From positions 123,656,028-123,720,027 of the forward strand of contig NC_053494.1 in NCBI RefSeq assembly GCF_905171775.1: a stretch of DNA of 64,000 bases, read 5' to 3'. Numbering within the stretch: position 1 is the stretch's first letter; each line of letters begins with the position of its first letter. The notes under the pieces were generated by a model. That model made no database searches. It had not been told where the DNA came from and worked only from the letters and a program-made list of their open reading frames with translations. The stretch is from Rana temporaria. Its lineage: Eukaryota; Chordata; Amphibia; Anura; Ranidae. The translations under genes and the position numbers were made by a program. This document shows positions 59,405 through 64,000 of the stretch, in pieces.

Positions 59405-60408
59405 CAGGGCAGGACTTAGGGTGGGGGGGGCCCCTGGGCTTGAGTGTTGAAGGGGCCCCCTGGAGCCGAGAATTGGGGGGGATCGAAGTTGTTGAGCGGG
59501 GGGGGGGGGCGAATTGAAGTTGTTGAGCGGGGGGGAGCGCATTAAAGTTGTTGAGCGGGGGGGGGGGATTTTGCAGTTGTTAAGGGGGGGAGTGCCTCTC
59601 ACCTGTGCCAACAGCCGGGGCCACAGACTGTCATTAGCCCGGCTGTCGGCTTTCTTCCCTTCAGCAGCCACAGTCCTCCACACACCACTCCGGTTCCTCC
59701 TGCTTCCGTGCTGCCTCCTCTTGCAGTGCGGGAAAATTAACCCTTTTGCGGGACTGCGGGAAGAAGCTGTCTGTGCGGGAAAGTCCCACAGAATCCGTGC
59801 GTGTTGGGAGGTATGCGCAGGGCCGCCATCAGGAATTTTGGGGCCCCTTGCACAGCTTAAGGCATGGGCCCCCTGAAGCAGAGAACCTAGGGGGGTGGGG
59901 GTGCTGCCGCCTGAAATTGAGAAGCGTGGGGGCTGCCGCAAATTGAGAAGCGGGGGGGCCTTTACAAAAAATAGAAGAAATAAAGAAGAAAACAAATATA
60001 TATAAATATATGTAGCCATCCGGGGCCCTGGGGACCTCTGGGCCTTTTAATAAAAAGAAAAAATAAACCTCTGGGCCCTTTAATAATAAAAAAAAAAAAC
60101 ATTCATAAAAAATACATAAAACAAGGGAGGTTGCCAAACCCGGGGGCCCTGGGGACCTCTGGGCCCCTGGGAACCTCTGGGCCTTTTAATAAAAAAATAA
60201 AAAAATAAACAAAAATAAAAAAATAAACATTTATAAAAAAAATAAAAAAAGGGGGGGTTGCCACATGGGGCCCTGGGGACCTCTGAGCCCTTTAATAAAA
60301 AAATATATATATATATATATATAAAAAAAAATTAAATTTTTTATAAAAAAGGTGGGTTGCCATCCGGGGGCCCTGGAGACCCCTGGGCCCTTTAATAATA
60401 ATAATAAA

Positions 60409-60468
<60 letters not shown>

Positions 60469-60696
60469 AAAATAAAAAATATATAAAAAAAAACATTTTT
60501 TTACAAAAAATAAATAAAAAAAAGGGGGGTTGCCGTCCGGGGCCCTGGGGGCCTCCGGGCCCCTGGGGACCTCCGGACCCCTAAAAAAAAAAAAAAAAAA
60601 AAAAAAATGTTTTTTTTTTTTTTTTAAAGGGGGCCCCCTATTGGGTGGGGCCCCTGGGCTTGAGCCCAGTCAAGGCCAATGGTAAGTCCGGCCCTG
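59405..60696. mobile_element. Non-autonomous hAT-like element with internal tandem repeats, TSD CCTGTAGC
   Basis: The ends CAGGGCAGGACTTAGGGTG and (minus strand) CAGGGCCGGACTTACCATTGG match, with a perfect 8-bp duplication CCTGTAGC at 59397-59404 and 60697-60704. Inside, another hAT-like end begins at 59818 (CAGGGCCGCCATCAGG). There is no transposase; frames inside are G-run artefacts. Confidence 0.88.
60000..60580 (+). repeat. Irregular tandem repeat (GGTTGCCATCCGGGGCCCTGG)
   Basis: About five units of GTTGCC-x-CCGGGGCCCTGGGGACCT followed by CTGGGCC(C)TTTAATAA and poly-A or (TA)n tracts, near 60012, 60130, 60256, 60356 and 60528. It lies within the hAT-like element. Confidence 0.85.
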
Positions 60697-61068
60697 CCTG
60701 TAGCTCAGATTTTATTATAATAATATTAATAATGGTACTGATGTCATGTCAGTCAAATTTTATTATAATAGTATTTTACTGAACAAAAAGTTCAATGATT
60801 GAATTTTAGAATGATCAAAAAATAAATCTTCTTCTCAAACAGCGTTCCTCTATTACTTACCATAAAGTGCCCCAACACCACACTGTGGACCAATAGAATG
60901 CATTATTACACCCAGGATCAGGAAAACTTGAGTAGGCAAGATTGATTTATGCAAACTGGATCTGAAAGCAGTAGTAACAATGAGTAAGGCATAGGAGGCC
61001 AACATTTTTACTAGGATATAATAATTGTTACAAATTAATTATTCAAAAATAATTACATAAAGTACAGT

Positions 61069-62265
61069 TTAACCACTTCCATACCAGCCAATTTTCAGCT
61101 TTCAGCACTGTCGCACTTTGAATGGCAATTGCGCGGCCATGCTACACTGTACCCAAACAAAATTGGCGTCCTTTTTTCCCCACAAATAGAGCTTTCTTTT
61201 GGTGGTATTTGATCACCTCTGCTTTTTTTTTTTTTTGCGCAACAACTAAAAAAAGACTGAAAATTTGGAAAAAAAAATACGTTTTTATTTTTTTCTGTTA
61301 ATTTTTTTGTAAATAAGTTTTCTCTTTCAATTACGGGCACTGATATGGCGGCACTAATGGGCACAGATGAGATGGCACTGATGGACATCGATGAGGTAGT
61401 ACTGACGGGCACAGATGAGGTGGCACTGATTGGCGGCGCTGGTATGCAGCACTGATGGGCACTCATAGGCGGCACTGATGGGCACACATAGGCGGCACTG
61501 ATGGGCACACATAGGCGGCACTGATGGGCACACATAAGCGGCACTGATGGGCACACATAGGCGGCACTGATGGGCACTCATGGGCGGCACAGATGGGCAC
61601 TCATTGGCGGAACAGATGGGCACTCATGGGCGGCACTGATGGATACTTATGGGTGGCACAGATGGGCACTGATAGGTGGGCACTGGGCATGGTTGGGCAC
61701 TGTGGGGTGGCACTGATGGACACTGTGGGGTGGCACTGATGGACACTGGGGTGGCACTGATGGACACTGTGGGGCAGCACTGATTTTGCCAGGTTGCCAG
61801 TCAGTTTTTTTTATTTTTTAGACTTCTTTTTTTTTTTTTTGCCCACCCTGGTGGTCCAGGTTGGGCATCCCTGGTGGTCCAGTGTGGCGATCCGAGGGGG
61901 GGCTGCGCTGATAAACAATCAGCGTGAACCCCCCCTGTCAGGAGAGCTGCCCATCGGCTCTCCTCTACTCGCGTCTGTCAGACGCGAGTGAGGAAGAGCC
62001 ATCAACGGCTCTTCCTGTTTACATCGTGATCAGCCGTGATTGGACACGGCTGATCACGTGGTAAAGAGTCTCCGCCGGAGGCTCTTTACCGAGATCGGAG
62101 ATGCAGGGTATCAGACTGACACCCCGCATCACCGATCGCCGCGCTGCGCGCCCACACGGGCGCGCGCGGCATGAAATCCTGCAGGACGTTCTGGAACGTC
62201 CTGTCAGGATTTCATAACCACTTCCCGGACGTAAATCGGCTATAGGCAGGGCGGGAAGTGGTTAA
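61069..62265. mobile_element. TTAA-flanked element (piggyBac-like MITE?) with minisatellite
   Basis: The ends TTAACCACTTCCATACC and GGCGGGAAGTGGTTAA are inverted, each with TTAA at the edge. The left interior (TTTCAGCACTGTCGCAC, TGTACCCAAACAAAATTGG, TAGAGCTTTCTTTTGG) is shared in style with 40104-40352 and 38580-38700. The right interior has GCGCGC-rich and GGACGTTCTGGAACGTCC palindromes. It is non-coding. The interval 60705-61068 shows nothing. Confidence 0.75.
61335..61790 (+). repeat. Minisatellite (GGCGGCACTGATGGGCAC)
   Basis: Tandem units of about 20-25 bp with core GGCACTGATGGGCAC and variable spacers (ACATAGGCG, TCATGGGCG, TGTGGGGTG). Minus-strand frames rich in Cys/Pro/Ser here are artefacts of the repeat. 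Confidence 0.93.
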
Positions 62266-62312
62266 ACAGTACCCCTTTTGGGCATCTCCGCTGAAAAAAT
62301 AAAAATAAAATT

Positions 62313-62802
62313 CTTTTTTTTTTTTTTAAAAACACTTCAGACTTCACCACAGCAAGAAACTTTTTTAATTCAAGTAATTATTTATTCATTTTGTTCCATA
62401 CAAAAAAAAGACATAAAAACATTTTACATACCACATGTCATTACAAGAAACTCTTCTTTATTTGCTGCTAGTTTTTCTCCTTTTACTCAGTTCCCTTCCC
62501 TCCCCCCTACTAGTTTATATCCCACATGCACCCCTAAACCTTTAACCTGCATTTCACTATTAACACTTTTCCCTTAGCTTGCCTCTTTTTTTCTTTTTTT
62601 TCTACACTGAACAGTTCCTGTCCCACACGCTATTACCTCAATGTTTCTCTCTTGGCTTTCTCTGTTGGCCCACCTTTATTCCCCTTCTCTATTTACGGCA
62701 GGCAACCCATTCTTCTCAGCCAGGGTTCCCACATTGTCTTAAATTTATTAAAGTTTCCTTGTCTGGTTAGGGTTACCTTTTCTTTCCATACTGTGGTGCT
62801 TA
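62313..62802 (-). mobile_element. LINE 3' untranslated region with poly(A) tail
   Basis: A poly-T run at 62313-62327 on the plus strand is the poly(A) tail of a minus-strand LINE. The A/T-rich stretch up to the ORF2 stop at about 62803 is its 3' region. There is no gene. Confidence 0.6.
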
Positions 62803-63561
62803 TCACATTTTCCCTGCTGGTGTAGGTGCATTCTCTGACTGCCACTTTTGTGCAATCAGTTTTCTAGCTTGAAACACGCACCTTATAGCCGCTACCCTGT
62901 TGTTTCTTGGCTCAGATCTCTCATCTATACATCCCAGGAGACAAACCAATGCCTCCTGTTCCAAATCCATCCCAAAAGTGGTATTTATGATCTCAACTAT
63001 TTTGCCCCAATACTTGTGTAGTTTTGGGCACCTCCACATCATATGTATTAGGTCGCCTGTGGTTTGGCATCTGGGGCATTTATCGTCTGCTTTCCTACCA
63101 AAATTATATAACCTCTTTGGCGTGTAGTAGACTCTATAAAATAAAAATAAATGGGAGACATTCTGCGACGGGGCGAGCGACACCAAGTTCCCTGCCGCAA
63201 GAATCTGTTCCCATTGCCCAGTTGTAATTTGGCCTACATCCACCTCCCACCTCTGTTTATTTTTTTCCAGCCTTTCTCCCCCTAGGAATCCTTCACTGAT
63301 CCTAGCATAGAGATTTGAAATAATTCCCTTGGAGCTCTCGGCTTTAATTAGGCGTTGAAGCTGGGGGATTTTTTGTCCTCTTACCGAGCCCGTCTTAGAT
63401 TGTGCCTGGAGGGCATGCCTTACCTGCAGATAGGTGTAAAATAGGGAGTTTGGTAAAGCATATTCTTCTTTTAACACTGCAAATGGTTTCAGTGTCTCAT
63501 TTGAATAGAGTTGATTTATTCTAGTTATTCCCAGCCTTTCCCACTCTTTCAATTTTCCCAT
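62803..63561 (-). pseudogene. L1/Tx1-like LINE ORF2 C-terminal part
   Basis: This 252-residue minus-strand frame is the C-terminal portion of a LINE ORF2, the protein that nicks target DNA and reverse-transcribes the element's RNA. The hallmark is a late CCHC-like cluster C162-x2-C165-x7-H173-x4-C178 (CPRCQTTGDLIHMMWRCPK), typical of L1-clade proteins, preceded by LFYRVYYTPKRLYNFG. Endonuclease and reverse transcriptase domains are not in the window. Upstream minus-strand sequence to about 63795 seems to be the linker after the RT with disrupted frames, and beyond that the sequence changes to C/T-rich, suggesting 5' truncation. The ATG at 63561 is not the real start. Confidence 0.88.
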
Positions 63562-63795
63562 TTTTACAATCTCCTGCAGGTTTTTGTTATCCCAAAGTGG
63601 GGAATACTCTGTTAACCCCTTATACCCCAGTTGCCTGCCAAGTTTTTTTAATCAATCTCAGTGTAGGGTTCATGACTGGGAAGGAATCAGCCTCTAGCGT
63701 TTCTATTATAGACTTGTGGGGGGACCCCGTTAGCATCATCTTCCTGCTGACGCTCCCTCCTCCTTCTATGCCACACCCAGAAACTTGCTCGTGAT
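63562..63795 (-). pseudogene. Disrupted LINE ORF2 segment upstream of the C-terminal part
   Basis: The minus strand here reads broken fragments consistent with the linker between RT and the C-terminal domain, without a continuous frame. The remaining 63796-64000 is T/C-rich with (TA)n and no recognisable feature. Confidence 0.45.
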
Positions 63796-64000
63796 TTAAT
63801 TCTTTAATGTCGTCTCTTCTCTGTTTCGCATCATTTTTGGTTTTCCAAATACAAATTTATATAATTATCTTTTACTTTATTATATATATATTTCCCACCC
63901 CCTCCTCCCTTCCCCTCCCCTCACCCCTCACCCCTATCCCCTAATGGTTTGTTCCTTCCTTTTTTTTTATCTTCCTTTCATCTTATGTTGTCCTCAATTA

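Noticed and set aside
59375..60019. A 214-codon minus-strand gene
   Set aside because: It runs through G-runs and tandem units of the hAT-like element and has no recognisable domain.
61095..61577. A Cys/Ser/Pro-rich secreted protein on the minus strand
   Set aside because: It is the translation of the GGCACTGATGGGCAC minisatellite.
1..64000. tRNA, rRNA or known structural RNA genes
   Set aside because: No cloverleaf with conserved A/B boxes or rRNA-like core was seen; the tRNA-Ser-like string at 4079 is a retrotransposon primer site.

Overview
This window looks like non-genic, transposon-dense DNA from a frog, most likely a true frog (Ranidae). That placement is inference. It rests on the density and style of short inverted-repeat DNA elements I associate with ranid genomes (ends such as GGCCCAGATTCAC, GGCCCCGTACACAC and TTAAAGCGGAGTTCCAC), the mix of vertebrate-type Ty3/Gypsy, hAT, Tc1 and L1-like elements, and the absence of any compact gene arrangement. 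I found no convincing host protein-coding gene, rRNA, tRNA or CRISPR array.

The dominant object spans positions 1967-25509. A C-rich minisatellite, with 31-, 32- and 39-bp unit types on the + strand, fills about 19 kb of it. Both edges of the surrounding block carry hAT-type ends (CAGGCCCGT at the left, ACGGCCCTG at the right) flanked by the same 8-bp sequence, AATGTACC, at 1959-1966 and 25510-25517. My reading is that the whole array lies inside one non-autonomous hAT-like element that has grown to about 23.5 kb. A Mag-type Ty3/Gypsy retrotransposon (3974-7751) then jumped into the array. It has identical-looking 104-bp LTRs, a GTCTA target duplication and a tRNA-Ser-type primer site. It kept gag, part of the protease and a full integrase, but in place of reverse transcriptase/RNase H it carries a roughly 690-bp insert that begins with a perfect 64-bp hairpin.

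From 25.6 to 42 kb there are two related LTR-like repeats (25605-26618 and 40353-41415), a 1.6-kb fold-back element with 15-bp target duplications (28018-29633), a broken hAT transposase fused to a broken Gypsy integrase (30013-32850), a Gypsy LTR split by two MITEs, and TTAA-flanked elements carrying minisatellites. From 42 to 64 kb the pattern continues: a MITE holding a hAT-like fragment and an inverted pair of Tc1 fragments (42957-44650), a decayed 31-bp minisatellite split twice (49622-50900), several fold-back MITEs, a 200-base assembly gap (57629-57828), a second hAT-like element with a perfect 8-bp target duplication and internal repeats (59405-60696), a second TTAA element (61069-62265), and the 3' part of an L1/Tx1-like LINE on the minus strand (about 62313-63795).

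The recurring theme is DNA transposons that host expanding tandem repeats, and transposons nested inside one another. The intervening AT-rich stretches show nothing I can identify.
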